In this document: positions 21,521-33,913 of the stretch, piece by piece
Layout of the letters: every line of letters starts with the position of its first letter
How positions within the stretch are numbered: the stretch's first letter is position 1
Notes under the pieces: generated by a model
Databases searched by the model: none
The model's input: the letters and a program-made list of their open reading frames with translations, nothing else
Told to the model about the DNA's origin: nothing
Made by a program: the position numbers and the translations under genes
Assembly (NCBI GenBank): GCA_009746045.1
Contig: RPFO01000089.1
Span: forward strand, 50,001-114,000
Length of the DNA: 64,000 nt
Origin: Mesostigma viride
Taxonomy: Eukaryota > Streptophyta > Mesostigmatophyceae > Mesostigmatales > Mesostigmataceae
Reading direction: 5' to 3'

Positions 21521-22499
21521 CTCCGCGGTATCGCTGCCAAGTACAGTCTGGCTGCCCGCACCCTCCCCTCCTTGCCTCCGCGCCGACAGCTTGCTGTCCA
21601 CCGGCCGCCACGCACCGACAGTGATCGCCGCTCGGCAGATGCTCCGCCGCAACAGAGATCCGACCGCCAAACCTGGGCTGCAAGCGGCTTTGCGGGTCAC
21701 TGGCCTACGAGCAGGCTGAGAAGGCCGACGCTCAGCACTCAGCAGATGGTCAAGGACCTGCGCAGCTGCCAGCAGAAGCACGACGGCAAGGGGGCCTCAG
21801 TGGTTCTGGTACAAGCGCCTCGGGCACCGGCGGACGGCCTCGGCCGGCCCCACCGCCACAACGTTCCTGGCGCCCCAGCCAAGCGGCTTCGTACCTGGTG
21901 GGCCGCGGCCACGGCCGAGGTCGTGGGGACAGCTGCGCCGCCCCCGCCCCTGCTCCCATGCAGCCGCCGCCGCCCGCCCGGCTGCCCTCACTGGCCGGCC
22001 CCGCTGGGCCCCCGGCCCCGCCCAGGTCAGCGGCGGACTACCTAGTCCCCCCGCGCTGATCGGTCCACTTGGCGACCCGCCAGACATGCCTCCTTTCACC
22101 TCTCGCGAGGTCACGGAGGCGGTCCAGCGTCTGCGTTATGACGCAGCCACCGGCTCCGACGAGATTCCTGCCGCAGTTGTAAAACTTGCAGCCGAATTTG
22201 AGGACACCGGTGTTATGCTGCTCTTCCGGGATAACTGCTACCGCCTTCTGCTGTCGTCGCAACCGCCTCCAGCAGCCTGGCAACACAGTTGTCGCACGAT
22301 GCTGTACAAGAACAAGGGGTCGCCAGCCGACACATCAATCCAAAAACGCGTTTTTGTTCCCTGGTAATTATTTCAAGATAGGCTAATAGTCAGTTTGGCC
22401 TCAAATTTGGCACCAAGGTACCTAATCAGATATCTTATGATGCCATGTGGTCAAAAAATTTTTTGGGAGTCGGCACCATGGTAACATGGTGACATTTGC

Positions 22500-23240
22500 T
22501 AGCAAAAAATACCGTATTTTCAGCACTTTCTGGCATGTATGCATATATAATGACATCAAATGAACTCAGTTGGGCCTGGAACTTTGCACATGTTCTAAAC
22601 ACATCCCATGCAGCATGCCCACAAAGTTTCAGGCTGGTTGGATGACAAATTGGTGACAAATGCTAGCATAAATACCCAAAAAATGCAGTTTTTCATGGTT
22701 TTTTAAGGGTTTTATCACACATATGCATACATAATGACACCAAATGAACTCAGTTGGGCCTGGAACTTTGCACATGTTCTAAACACATCCCATGCAGCAT
22801 GCCCACAAAGTTTCAGGCTGGTTGGATGACAAATTGGTGACAAATGCTAGCATAAATACCCAAAAAATGCAGTTTTTCATGGTTTTTTAAGGGTTTTATC
22901 ACACATATGCATACATAATGACACCAAATGAACTCAGTTGGGCCTGGAACTTTGCACATGTTCTAAACACATCCCATGCAGCATGCCCACAAAGTTTCAG
23001 GCTGGTTGGATGACAAATTGGTGACAAATGCTAGCATAAATACCCCCAAAATGCAGTTTTTCAGTGTTTTCCAAGTATTTCATCATAGGTTTGCACATAT
23101 ATAAGACCCAAGTGGACTCAGTTGGAGCTAGAACTTGGCACATGTTCGAAACACATCCCATGCAGCCTGCCCACAAAGCTTCAGGCTGGTTGGATGACAA
23201 ATTGGTGACAGATGCTAGCATAAATACCACAGAAAAAGCA
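22500..23240 (+). repeat. 184-bp tandem repeat, about four units
   Basis: The phrase GAACTCAGTTGGGCCTGGAA and its flanks recur near 22562, 22746 and 22930, and with changes near 23114, a spacing of 184 bases. The middle units are almost identical; the first and last are diverged. Confidence 0.9.
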
Positions 23241-23695
23241 GCTTTCTATTGTTCTTACAAGGGTTTCATGGCAATCATTCCACCTTGGTGTACAGAAGGT
23301 TCCAAACAACACATCATTACATTATGCATCATATTTACAATGCAGGAAGGCATACTTGGGGGCACATGCCTATAGTACAATGCATTAATAACACACCTCT
23401 AGCCAGCTAGCTAGCTATATAGTGGCTAATGCCACACCCGGGGGCACGTTCTCACGGCCCTGCTGCATCCTTTTCCTTTTCTTCTTCTCTGCATCTGACA
23501 GGGGCTGCCCCCCATCTTCTCATCCACCAGCCTGGTGAGCACCCTGACGTTGGTGACTTGCGTCCGCTACCCTACCCCCATGGCACGCTTGGCCTTACGC
23601 TTGGTGAAGGTGGAGGGGTGGGTGCGACAGTTGGTCTGGGTTTTCATCACCCCCTTCCTCCAGTGCATGCGTGTGCTCCAACGCCTAAGCAGAGA

Positions 23696-23696
<1 letters not shown>

Positions 23697-23732
<36 letters not shown>

Positions 23733-23744
23733 ACACACACACGT
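23697..23744 (+). repeat. (CA)n microsatellite
   Basis: CA dinucleotides with one T interruption, leading into CCCA-type repeats and then (CGCA)n. Confidence 0.9.
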
Positions 23745-23809
23745 CGATCCCTTACCCACCCACCCACACACACATACACATGTATCCACCCACCCATGCA
23801 TACAAGTAG

Positions 23810-24116
<307 letters not shown>

Positions 24117-24127
24117 GTCATACATAC

Positions 24128-25032
24128 CCTCCCTCCCTCCCTCCCTCCCTCCCTCCTCCCTCCCTCCCTCCCTCCCTCCCTCCCTCCCTCCCTCCCTCCC
24201 TCCCTCCTCCCTCCCTCCCTCCCTCCCTCCTCCCTCCCTCCCTCCCTCCCTCCCTCCCTCCCTCCCTCCCTCCCTCCCTCCCTCCCTCCCTCCTCCCTCC
24301 CTCCTCCTCCTCCCTCCCTCCCTCCCTCCCTCCCTCCCTCCCTCCCTCCCTCCCTCCCTCCCTCCCTCCCTCCCTCCCTCCCTCCCTCCCTCCTCCTCCC
24401 TCCCTCCCTCCCTCCCCCTCCCTCCCTCCCTCCCTCCTCCCTCCCTCCCTCCCTCCCTCCCTCCCTCCCTCCCTCCCTCCCTCCCTCCCTCCCTCCCTCC
24501 CTCCCTCCTCCTCCCTCCCTCCCTCCCTCCCTCCCTCCCTCCCTCCCTCCTCCCTCCCTCCCTCCCTCCCTCCCTCCTCCCTCCCTCCCTCCCTCCCTCC
24601 CTCCTCCCTCCCTCCTCCTCCCTCCCTCCCTCCCTCCCTCCCTCCCTCCCTCCCTCCCTCCTCCCTCCCTCCCTCCCTCCCTCCCTCCCCTCCCTCCCTC
24701 CCCCCTCCCTCCCTCCTCCCTCCCTCCCTCCCTCCCTCCCTCCTCCCTCCCTCCCTCCTCCCTCCTCCCTCCTCCCTCCCTCCCTCCCTCCTCCCTCCCT
24801 CCCTCCCTCCCTCCCTCCCTCCCTCCCTCCCTCCCTCCCTCCCTCCCTCCCTCCTCCCTCCCTCCCTCCCTCCCTCCCTCCCTCCCTCCCTCCTCCTCCC
24901 TCCCTCCCTCCTCCCTCCCTCCCTCCCTCCCTCCCTCCCTCCCTCCTCCCTCCCTCCCTCCCTCCTCCCTCCCTCCCTCCCTCCCTCCCTCCTCCCTCCC
25001 TCCCTCCCTCCCTCCCTCCCTCCCCCCTCCCT
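24128..25032 (+). repeat. (CCCT)n microsatellite, about 900 bp
   Basis: CCCT units with frequent 3-base CCT variants. The complement is (AGGG)n, with high G-quadruplex potential. The Pro/Ser/Leu-rich frames across it are artefacts. Confidence 0.98.
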
Positions 25033-26014
25033 CATTCATACACCCGTTCATTCATGCATGCAGCCGCTCATCATTAACACGCCTCCGTTGGGAAACTCAC
25101 GGGGTATGAACTATGAAACGGGCGGTAAGAAAGGAAGAAGGAGCCGCCTCCCCAACATGCCGCCCGGCAAAGGCAGCGATGGGCCGTCCAGGAGGGAAAC
25201 ACTGCGCTTTGCCTTGTACGCCGGGGTGCGCAGGCGACGTGCGGGCACTGTCGCGTGTAAATTTGCCTGCCCGCCCCAGTCCTTCTCGGAACGCCTCCCC
25301 AGAGCATGCCGTCATGGTAAGAGCTCTTTTCGCCCGTCGCCGGAAGCTTAAACCACAAGAATACGCCGGTTAATGACCAGAAAATGGGGGTTGTCGACGT
25401 TATAAACCAGTAGCTGTGGTTTTTCCCGCACCCCGAGCACACTCCGGACGGGGCCAGCAAGCCCCGCCCGCAGGATAAACACCGGGCGATGTTGCTGCGC
25501 CCAAGCGAAGTCATATAGCTGCAAGAAAAGACGAAAAAGCGATTAAAAGCACGACATGCAGTGTTGCCCCTGTCAGCGCTCCTATAATTCTCACTTTTTC
25601 GCGGAAGGGGCGTAAAAATCGGAAACGCAAAATTAAGGGAAATCCTACGCTGGGTTTCTTGAAATGATGTAAGGAACTGGTGGAACGTGTTCGTTTCCAC
25701 CGTCAAGTAGTTTGGGCAACGAGACCTTACCTTAAAGATGCACGGGTCTGGTCGGACGGCGAGCAAAAACTGCGCCAACTGCGTGCTTGTCCTCGTTCAC
25801 ACCCAATACAGCAGCGTTTCGCGAGTTTTTTTGTGAATATTATTTTTCCCTATGAAAATGCCGTTCGAACAAGCGAAATCCGGTACACAATGGCTTCGTA
25901 TTCCGTGAGCAATAAATTTTCAGCTACCATAGCCTTGCACACCGAATTTCAGTCAACATTGCACGCGCGCACCGAATTTCGTCAACTTTCGCGCGGGAAT
26001 TACCGGGGAACGGC
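25033..26014. other. right inner part of T1, no gene recognised
   Basis: Contains a degenerate LINE-type hairpin core (CCTCCGTTGGGAA, about 25082) without a long AT tail, and a minus-strand open frame of about 234 codons (25778-25074) that matches nothing I know apart from two CxxC pairs. Nothing else recognised. Confidence 0.4.
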
Positions 26015-26052
26015 CCGGCGCTGCGCCGGATTGATGTGGACCCCGGCAACTA

Positions 26053-26546
26053 CCGTAGTGGCTCAAAACCCTTTGCGAATTAATATTTTCGAATGACCCC
26101 CCGAAAAGTGCTAAAATAATGCTCCAATTTACCCCGTAAAGTATGAAAACCGGGCAGCGCCGCTACACCTGTTTCTGGCTGCAGGCCGCGGCGCAGCTAG
26201 ATGAAGGGGAGCGCCGCGCTTGCCGCGCCGCGCCGCGTTGCGCCAGATTGAGAACCCGTTCAAGTAGCAGTGTAGCACTGATTAGGGGCCCTATCAGCAC
26301 TGATTAGGGCCTTATGTCATACTGGTACTCACTTATTTGTCAGATAGGAACTGCGCTTGGTGGGTAATTAATGTACTTGATAGGTTAGAATCCAAGTCAG
26401 ACACTGAACTAGGTGCCCTAATATAAACAAGCTCCCGGGCTCGAAGTTTACCTAACACGTGCTGAACTTTCCCCGCAAAGTGTCAAAACCATGCAGAAAA
26501 ACCCTCGAAAAAATATTAATTCGCAAAGGGTTTTGAGCCACTACGG
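26053..26546. mobile_element. T2: 494-bp MITE-like TIR element with TA target duplication
   Basis: Inverted ends start CCGTAGTGGCTCAAAACC and match over about 37 bases. TA at 26051-26052 and 26547-26548 is the duplication. Taking it out leaves AAC-TAC-AGA-GGG-GTG-TGC, which encodes the conserved NYRGVC motif of the LINE RT. Non-coding. A TA target suggests a Tc1/mariner-like source. Confidence 0.85.
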
Positions 26547-27406
26547 TACAGAGGGGTGTGCATCCAAAGTGCCCCCCTCAAGCTTCTTATGCGGCTCATC
26601 CTGAACCGCCTGCGCACGGCCCTGGACGGTCACCTCAGCGAGACTCAGCACGGCTTCCGTTCAGGTCGCAACACAGTACAGGCGCTCTTCGCTACTCGCC
26701 GACTTGTGGAGGAACTGCAACGCCTTCAGCCTGGCGAGTCCCCTTTGCACCTTGTGCTGGTGGACTTCATCAAAGCCTTCGATTCGGTTTTCTGGCCTGC
26801 GCTATGGGACATCCTCGAGCTGTTCCGGATCCCCCGCCCCCTTATTGCTGTGACATCCGCAACCTAGTGTATGAGGGGTCCACCACTTCGGTGCGCACTT
26901 CCGCCTTACGGGACCATGCACGCCACCATGCCCTCTACCGACTAGAAGGGTGTGTGGCAGGGCTGCGTGCTGTCGCCCTACCTGTTCATTATTGTGGTCG
27001 AATACGTAATGATTCAGGCGCGCAAACGATTTGCCCGCATCGTGGGTAGGGAACCAGGGGTGCAGGTTGCCAACCACTTCTGGTATGGCGGAGCGGAAAC
27101 GGAGATTCGGCTGGCGGACATCATCTACGCAGACCGTCTGCGCGGACACCACCCTCTTCAAGGACACTAGACACGTGCAGACATGGCTTGACTGCTTGGC
27201 TACAGGGTCAGCTCACTTCCTTAGTGATTTCGGCACCTCAATTAGTGACAAAATTCGGTTCATTAGTACGGTTTACCCGAGAAATCTGATCGGATACTGA
27301 TTAGTGACAAATCGTACCCGACCAAATCCGATCCGAAAGCACTAACGACGCGAATAATTAGTACATGCAACTCACTTCATTAGTATGATGGCGAGGTCGT
27401 CAGCTC

Positions 27407-27802
27407 GTGGAGCTATGGAGACGGCATTTCCCATTCTTGCTGCGAAAACAATCGTTTCAGAAAGAAATCTGTGAAAAATCTCGTGCTTATGTGTATAATT
27501 GCTACATTTCTCAGTCTTCATCGCTCCACGCTGAGGTTGGAGTCATGCATATAGCGACCGATTGCGATGATCAAAGAATGAAAAACTGGGCTAACCGGAA
27601 TCGTGTGAATCGTGTGCCTACAGCTGCCTACGTGACGCGATCACTTCAAAAAGGCGTCGAATGCGGGATACATCCATGGGCTCCATCGTACAGCATTTTT
27701 GGGGCGGACCGAGGTAGCTGCCGGTGGGAATGCCGTGAGAATACTGCGGAAACGTGCGTAAGTGAAAACTGGATACTGCTTGACCTCCGGAGCATCTGGT
27801 GA
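27407..27802 (+). CDS. unassigned 131-codon ORF inside T3
   Basis: An open frame starting MELWRRHFPFLLRKQSF with six Cys residues. No family recognised. It lies just inside the left subterminal repeats of T3, where a transposon gene could sit, but it could equally be a chance ORF. Confidence 0.2.
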   Translation: MELWRRHFPFLLRKQSFQKEICEKSRAYVYNCYISQSSSLHAEVGVMHIATDCDDQRMKNWANRNRVNRVPTAAYVTRSLQKGVECGIHPWAPSYSIFGADRGSCRWECRENTAETCVSENWILLDLRSIW

Positions 27803-28525
27803 GCCGCAGTTCTGGTTTAGGGTGATAGGGTGGTTGAAAATGGAGGTCTAGTCAGGGTTTGTTATTGTTTGTTGCGTTTCTTGCTGGAATTTTATTTTCC
27901 GGTGCTGTCGGTGGCCGCTGAAGAAATTCTTTGCGGGACCTAGGATGTGTGCTGTCCTTCCGTCTGGCACCGCTGCCGTGGATTCGACGGCCGCAAACAC
28001 CTGCATTGATAAATTGCCGCACCTGACTGCGTCAATGTTATGGATGCTCAGGGTATTATGGCGCCTTGAGTGTCATGTTGTCCATACGTCTTGCATATGG
28101 CATTCATCTATGTAACCTTTTGCCTCTTGCTGTTGGTTGCTTTGCTTTTATGCGCTTTATTTCATTTCCTTGGTGGGATTAGCCTGTGGAAGGCGGCCTC
28201 CCTCCTGCATCCTGTGTCGGCAGACATACTGACAGGCAGGATGAAGTGCAGGCAGAGGGGCAGGCGAACAGTTTATATTTGCACACATGCTTGCCGCTGG
28301 TACGCTAGTTTGCGTGTATCTTTGCATGGTCATGTTTTGGCAGGCCTGGACAGATATGTTCAAATGTGGTCGCATGCGTGCATGCACGCATGCATGAATG
28401 GGTTTACGCATGTTGCCAGCCACATAGGTAGGCACGTGGGAACGCTCGCAAGCTGACGACACTACCAGGTCAGGCTGGTCTGGACCTGGAAGACACACAG
28501 GAGGCAGGCAGCCTTGGATGGTGTG
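27803..28525. other. inner part of T3, no gene recognised
   Basis: No domain or repeat family recognised before the microsatellite block that starts near 28530. Confidence 0.4.
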
Positions 28526-28529
28526 GTGG

Positions 28530-28684
28530 GGAGGGAGGGAGGGAGGGAGGGAGGGAGGGAGGGAGGGAGGGAGGGAGGGAGGGAGGGAGGGAGGGAGGGA
28601 GGGAGGGAGGGAGGGAGGGAGGGAGGGAGGGAGGGAGGGAGGGAGGGAGGGAGGGAGGGAGGGAGGGAGGGAGGAAGGGAGGGC
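28530..28684 (+). repeat. (GGGA)n microsatellite
   Basis: About 150 bases of near-perfect GGGA units, followed by GGCATGACGGC and then (GCGT)n. Confidence 0.97.
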
Positions 28685-28693
28685 ATGACGGCG

Positions 28694-28709
28694 TGCGTGC
28701 GTGCGTGGG

Positions 28710-28764
<55 letters not shown>

Positions 28765-28765
28765 A

Positions 28766-28837
<72 letters not shown>

Positions 28838-28860
28838 TGTGTGCGTGCGTGCGTGCGTGT
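28694..28860 (+). repeat. (GCGT)n microsatellite
   Basis: About 165 bases of GCGT units with a few variants. With the preceding (GGGA)n it forms the reverse complement of the (GCAC)n-(CCCT)n block in T1. Confidence 0.97.
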
Positions 28861-28950
28861 ATGCCTGGGTGGGTGGGCACGTGTTCGGGTGGGTGTGGGT
28901 ATAATACCTAATACCTAATGCACCAATTTGGTGCATTGTGTGTGGTTGTA

Positions 28951-29324
28951 TGGGTGGGTGGGTGGGTGGGTGGGTGGGTGGGTGGGTGGGTGGGTGGGTG
29001 GGTGGGTGGGTGGGTGGGTGGGTGGGTGGGTGGGTGGGTGGGTGGGTGGGTGGTGGGTGGGTGGGTGGGTGGGTGGGTGGTGGGTGGGTGGGTGGGTGGG
29101 TGGGTGGGTGGGTGGGTGGGTGGGTGGGTGGGTGGGTGGTGGGTGGGTGGGTGGGTGGGTGGGTGGGTGGTGGGTGGGTGGGTGGGTGGGTGGGTGGGTG
29201 GGTGGGTGGGTGGGTGGGTGGGTGGGTGGGTGGGTGGGTGGGTGGTGGGTGGGTGGGTGGGTGGGTGGGTGGGTGGGTGGGTGGGTGGGTGGGTGGGTGG
29301 GTGGGTGGGTGGGTGGGTGGGTGG
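28951..29324 (+). repeat. (GGGT)n microsatellite, about 375 bp
   Basis: GGGT units with six or so GGT interruptions. Very high G-quadruplex potential on the + strand. Confidence 0.98.
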
Positions 29325-29451
29325 GAGGATAAGGTGTGCTATTTACTATCATTAGCCAAACACCATTCCTGCCAAACACCATTAGCCAAACACCATGCCA
29401 AACTAAGTCAATTTTGAGGACCTAGGTATGGATCCCCACTTTGGTACCATT

Positions 29452-29696
29452 AATTAATTAATTAATTAATTAGACTCGTGCTCCCGTTGGGGAGTCACGG
29501 AGCATTAACCCCGATGGATGGATGGATGGACGAATTGTCTAGCGCGCTTCCCACATGTTTGCAAACGCGGGCGCTTCCCCACGGGAGGGGGTTCGTTGTC
29601 CTCTATGACCTGGGCCCACTTGGCCTTGTCCATCATCTTGTTCCAAATCACGGAGAGGCCTAGGCCCCCCATGTCCTCTACTAGCTGTTCTTTGAA
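29452..29696 (-). mobile_element. 5'-truncated LINE II fragment with 9-bp target duplication
   Basis: Matches the reverse complement of the LINE II C-terminus and 3' UTR (compare 33540-33900). It includes (TTAA)n, the hairpin CTCCCGTTGGGGAG (29481-29494, complement sense), and ATGG repeats. GGTACCATT flanks it at 29443-29451 and 29697-29705. This is a classic dead-on-arrival LINE insertion. Confidence 0.88.
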
Positions 29697-29712
29697 GGTA
29701 CCATTGAAGACA

Positions 29713-30700
29713 CCTTCAAGCCCGTGGGCCGTGATTCATGTCAAACACCATTCTGAAATCCGTTGGACGCATGACTACCGCCGGTTGATAAATAGCTACG
29801 TTTAATTTACTAATTGATTAACTAGGTAGGTTTAATTAACTAATTGATTAACTATGTAGGTAGATGGTTTTCTCCTTGACAAATCAATTAATACAAGTAA
29901 TCTGGTTTTCTCTTTGATATACAAATAGTGGCAATGGTAACGGCACTGTGGCAATGGTAAATTAATTAATATATGTATAAGGACGCAGTCACGTGTCTAT
30001 TAATTAATTAATTAATGTATAAGGATGCTGCCGTTGGGAAGACATTGAGCACAGTAAGCATCGTGCTTTGTATCCCTATCTTACGTCGTTACACAAAGAG
30101 AATAAGGGGCAGGGGGACGCCTTGTGTGGGAATGGATAACAATGTCACACTTTGATCATCACTGGGACAAATTAATTAACTAATAAATTGATTATCACGT
30201 AGACTAAGTCATGCGGGTACCAATAAAGGAACCTTCATTCATTGGGACATATATCAATCATTGGGACATATATCAAGACATATATTGGGTTGTCTCCTTG
30301 ATATATTGGGCCATATATGTGTGTTACCTTGGTCTTAGCATGTGCAGCCCATGTCAATTAAATTGCTTGATTCCCTTACACAGCATAATACAAGGGGAGT
30401 GCACAACATTCGGCCATGCAGGCACCAGCTCATGTATTTTGTCTCCAGGGTGCGTAATTCTGAATGACGTATGTTGGTGAATAAGACATGCACCTCCGTT
30501 TGAAAGTCAAATCCTTACAAACCCGTCAAGTCCTACATGAAGGACAGTCTCATGTTGAGGGGGGGGGGGAGCGTAAGAGACCACCAAATGCGTGCAGGAG
30601 CTTGAAAAGGGGTTTTACGCGTACACGACCCAAGACTTGAGGTATTTATCCTTCGTCTGATCGACCAGGACTGTGATTTCCCCGTCATAAAACCTGCACA
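29713..30700. other. AT-rich inner part of T3, one more hairpin-tail remnant
   Basis: Contains several short (TTAA)n runs. At about 30000-30045 a tail is followed by GCCGTTGGGAAGACATTGAG, a degenerate LINE 3' end. No gene recognised. Confidence 0.45.
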
Positions 30701-32512
30701 TGCAGTTGCACGGAGGTTTTAGCTAGTATTCAACCACACTAACACATCTTTATCCATCCAAGCCATGTGAAAACTGGCCAAACCACATGCTACCATCCTC
30801 TGCACATATGGTACCTCCTATGTTAAAGGTTTGACGCCATTCTGACAAGAAGCTTAAGTTACCACCATTCCAAGACGGCCACCCACGAAGACGGTACAAG
30901 GAGGTTTTAGTAACCATTTAGCCACACTAGCACCTCCTTCATCAAAGATATCTGCAAACTGACCAAAGCACATATAGTTAGTTCTTGCATGCTGACAACA
31001 ACGCATGCTCAAGGTTGGGGGTCATTGTGACAAGAACTGCTCAGGTTGATGGGCTTCATATGTGACCACCTGACAAGGCGCTAAGGACCACTAAGTAAGC
31101 AGGTAAGCACAATGACACTTCATATGCCATCCAACATGCACCAAAACCATGCTGAATATCAAGGAGACACCAAAACCATGCTGAATATGTTTAGAAAGTA
31201 CAATGGGGTGGCCACGCACCTCATACGCCTTCACCACCCTCGAGCGTGGCCAGCCTTGTATCTATGTGCATAGCAATAATGATGGTAGCACTAACATGCC
31301 TAACCAGCATTTTCTATGTTTCTCCCATGTTAGAGTGTAAGGTTGATGCCAACCAAGCACATCAACACTATAACACTTCCTAAACTGCCCTAACCGGCAT
31401 GGGCAACAAGCAGGACTATGGAGGGCAAGGAACCAAGTAGGATCATGGTATGCATAGCTTGCATGCAGCCAACCATGTCAACCATGGTTGGCTCAGCACA
31501 TCGTAGTCTTGTCACATCATCATAACAAGGGAAAGCTCAAATAAACTATTAGTGGCAGCTATCTACATGGAGTCACACAAATGCAATATCTCCATATTAT
31601 CATCACCATAACACTTCCATCCCTGCACGATAAAATGCAACGAAACCATTGGCGGCCCTTCAGCGCATGAGCGCTGTGATGCCGCTGCGAAGAGAGGGTG
31701 CGTCACTCTCACACAACAAGAAGCGTCCATACACACAACATCCTTGCCAGAACACGTTTCATGAAATGCCTTAAACCTTCCCGAGAAGCTATAGGCTGCG
31801 ACTGAAGCGGCCCTGACCACAAAATCAACGAAAACAATCTAAAGCTGCCAGGTATTCGACAACACAACGGCAAGCCACGGCGAGCTAGCTGGCGGAAACT
31901 GCCCAAAAAGAACGCAAAAACCTTCGAACGATGAGCTCATAGAAGAAAGCACTGATAGCAGATAACATTCGCGACAAATCTGTACCTTGCCCTCGGAAAT
32001 CCCTCGCCCAGGCGCGCAACAACAGGCGTTCTTCCATGGACAGGTCAGACACGCACTGTGCAGGCCTGAACAATTACTTACCGATAATGGCCAAAAATGT
32101 GGCAAAAAGCACCCGCTCGGTTAAGAATTCGATGCTGCCGATATTAATGCCTGCTTCACGGTCAGAACAACCACCAAAACCACGATTTTACTGCCGCTAT
32201 CATGAATTCTATTTCATTCCGCGCGACCAAAAAATTCAGATTACCCCCCATGCCGATGGCATATAAAAACATCAGCGATATTGTAAACCAGCTGATTTCC
32301 GCCACAAACCAACATCATAAAATCATCGTCTTTAACATTCGAGTAAATATTGTGCATTTCGCTTGCCCTATTGTGGTAATTTCGCCTGAACGCAGTCGCC
32401 ATGGCCACTTCCGCTAGGGGTGCGCGCACCGTGCACCCACTTTTCAGAGTAGGGACGGCACCTCGGACGGCGAATTTTTCGGCGCCAAGAAATTCGGGCA
32501 TGTCCTGTCCCC
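30700..32512. mobile_element. element D: diverged TTAA-type element remnant inside T3
   Basis: Similar along most of its length to elements A (44622-46907) and B (49594-51878), including the conserved right end with the palindrome GGTGCGCGCACC (about 32418) and ...CCCC before TTAA at 32513-32516. The left end is not found. A minus-strand 62-codon frame (32073-31885, SMEERLLLRAWARDFRGQGT) is nearly identical to the one in A. Confidence 0.65.
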
Positions 32513-33913
32513 TTAAAAGGACTCGCTCGCGGTGGCCATCGCTGCACGCAGCACGAAAGGACGCATGTAGGCTAGCGACGCTGGAGTTCGCTTCGTTAGT
32601 GCCAGAAATCGCTTCGTTAGTGCCAGAATCGCTTCTTTAGTGTGAATTCGCTTCATTAGTACAATGAATTCGGCTCGTTAGTCTGACATCATTCAATGTG
32701 CTAATCATGCGAATCGTTAGTACGTTACTTCCACTAATGACTCGGGTCTGACTGAAGTCAACGAAGTCGAAACCCCCCAAATTCGGCAGATTAGTACGAG
32801 TATCCGATCGGACCCGGGATCGCAATCTCGAATCGTTAGTGAAATCGAATCACTAATCTACCGAATTAGTGAAATCACTAAGGAAGTGAGCTGACCCTGT
32901 ATCAGACCCGTGTGCACAGTGGGGCTTGAGGTCAGCAAGAAGACAGAGGCCCTGGCGGTTGGGCTCACCCACTCACCGCCACCCCTCTATTCTGATTTGG
33001 CACCCCTCTATCTCCTCGACGGCTCTCGAGTCCTGTTTCGGGACCGCGTCAAGCTGCTGGGCAGCCTGCTTCCCAGCTGCGAGGCGCATGTAGACCATCG
33101 CATCTCCCTCGCCTGGCACGCTTTACGCCATTACCGGGCCCTGTGGCGCAAGCCCCTTGGCAAGATCGAGAAACAGGACCTGTTCAAGGTCCTCGTCCTT
33201 CCTGTTCTCACGCCTATGGGGCCGAGACGTGGACCCTCACCGCCGACCTGGCCCGCAAGCTGGACGGCGCGGTCACCAACATGCTGCGTTCCATTTTCAG
33301 AGTAGGATATGCTGCTCATGTCCGCAATAAGGACCTGTTACCAGGGCACTGATGCCATATATCACCAGCACCATTACATAAGCAGAGGCGCCTGCAGCCG
33401 CTCGTAGGGCACCTAGCTCGCACTCAACCAGGTAGACACCTCACGTGGCCCTTCCGCGGTACTGCGACCAGCTCAGCCTGGCCGGCACCTCCTGACGTGG
33501 GCCGGGCCCTGTGATGTTAGACGCCGCAAGGCCCGCACCTTCAAAGAACAGCTAGTAGAGGACATGGGGGGCCTAGGCCTCTCCGTGATTTGGAAGAAGA
33601 TGATGGACAAGGCCAAGTGGGCCCAGGTCATAGAGGACAACGAGCCCCCCCTTGTGGGGAAGCGCCCGCGTGTGCAAACCCGCGGGAGGCACGCCAGACA
33701 GATCCCCTATAGGGTAGCGTGATGTTGTTTAGCTAGATGTTGTAGTTAGTGATGTTGATTAGTTAGATGTTGTAGGTAGCTGATGTAGATAGATAGACCG
33801 GTAGGACTGTTTGCACCCATCCATCCATCCATCGGGGTTAATGCTCCGTGACTCCCCAACGGGAGCACGAGTCTAATTAATTAATTAATTAATTAATTAA
33901 TTAATTAATTAAT

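Larger units (their letters stand above)
27203..32899. mobile_element. T3: 5.7-kb TIR element with TA target duplication
   Basis: The 29-bp ends (CAGGGTCAGCTCACTTC...) are perfectly inverted, with TA at 27201-27202 and 32900-32901. Removal re-joins LINE codons W-L-D-C-L-A to V-G-L-E. Both ends are followed inward by many spaced TTAGT/ACTAA motifs (27232-27385 and 32590-32880), as expected for transposase-binding repeats. The inside holds an unassigned 131-codon frame (27407-27802), large microsatellites, a LINE II fragment and an element-D remnant. No transposase recognised. Confidence 0.8.

Noticed and set aside
33875-33913. (TTAA)n runs as a CRISPR-like or telomeric array
   Set aside because: They are plain 4-bp microsatellites at retroelement 3' ends, without spacers, and they are not of the known algal telomere type.
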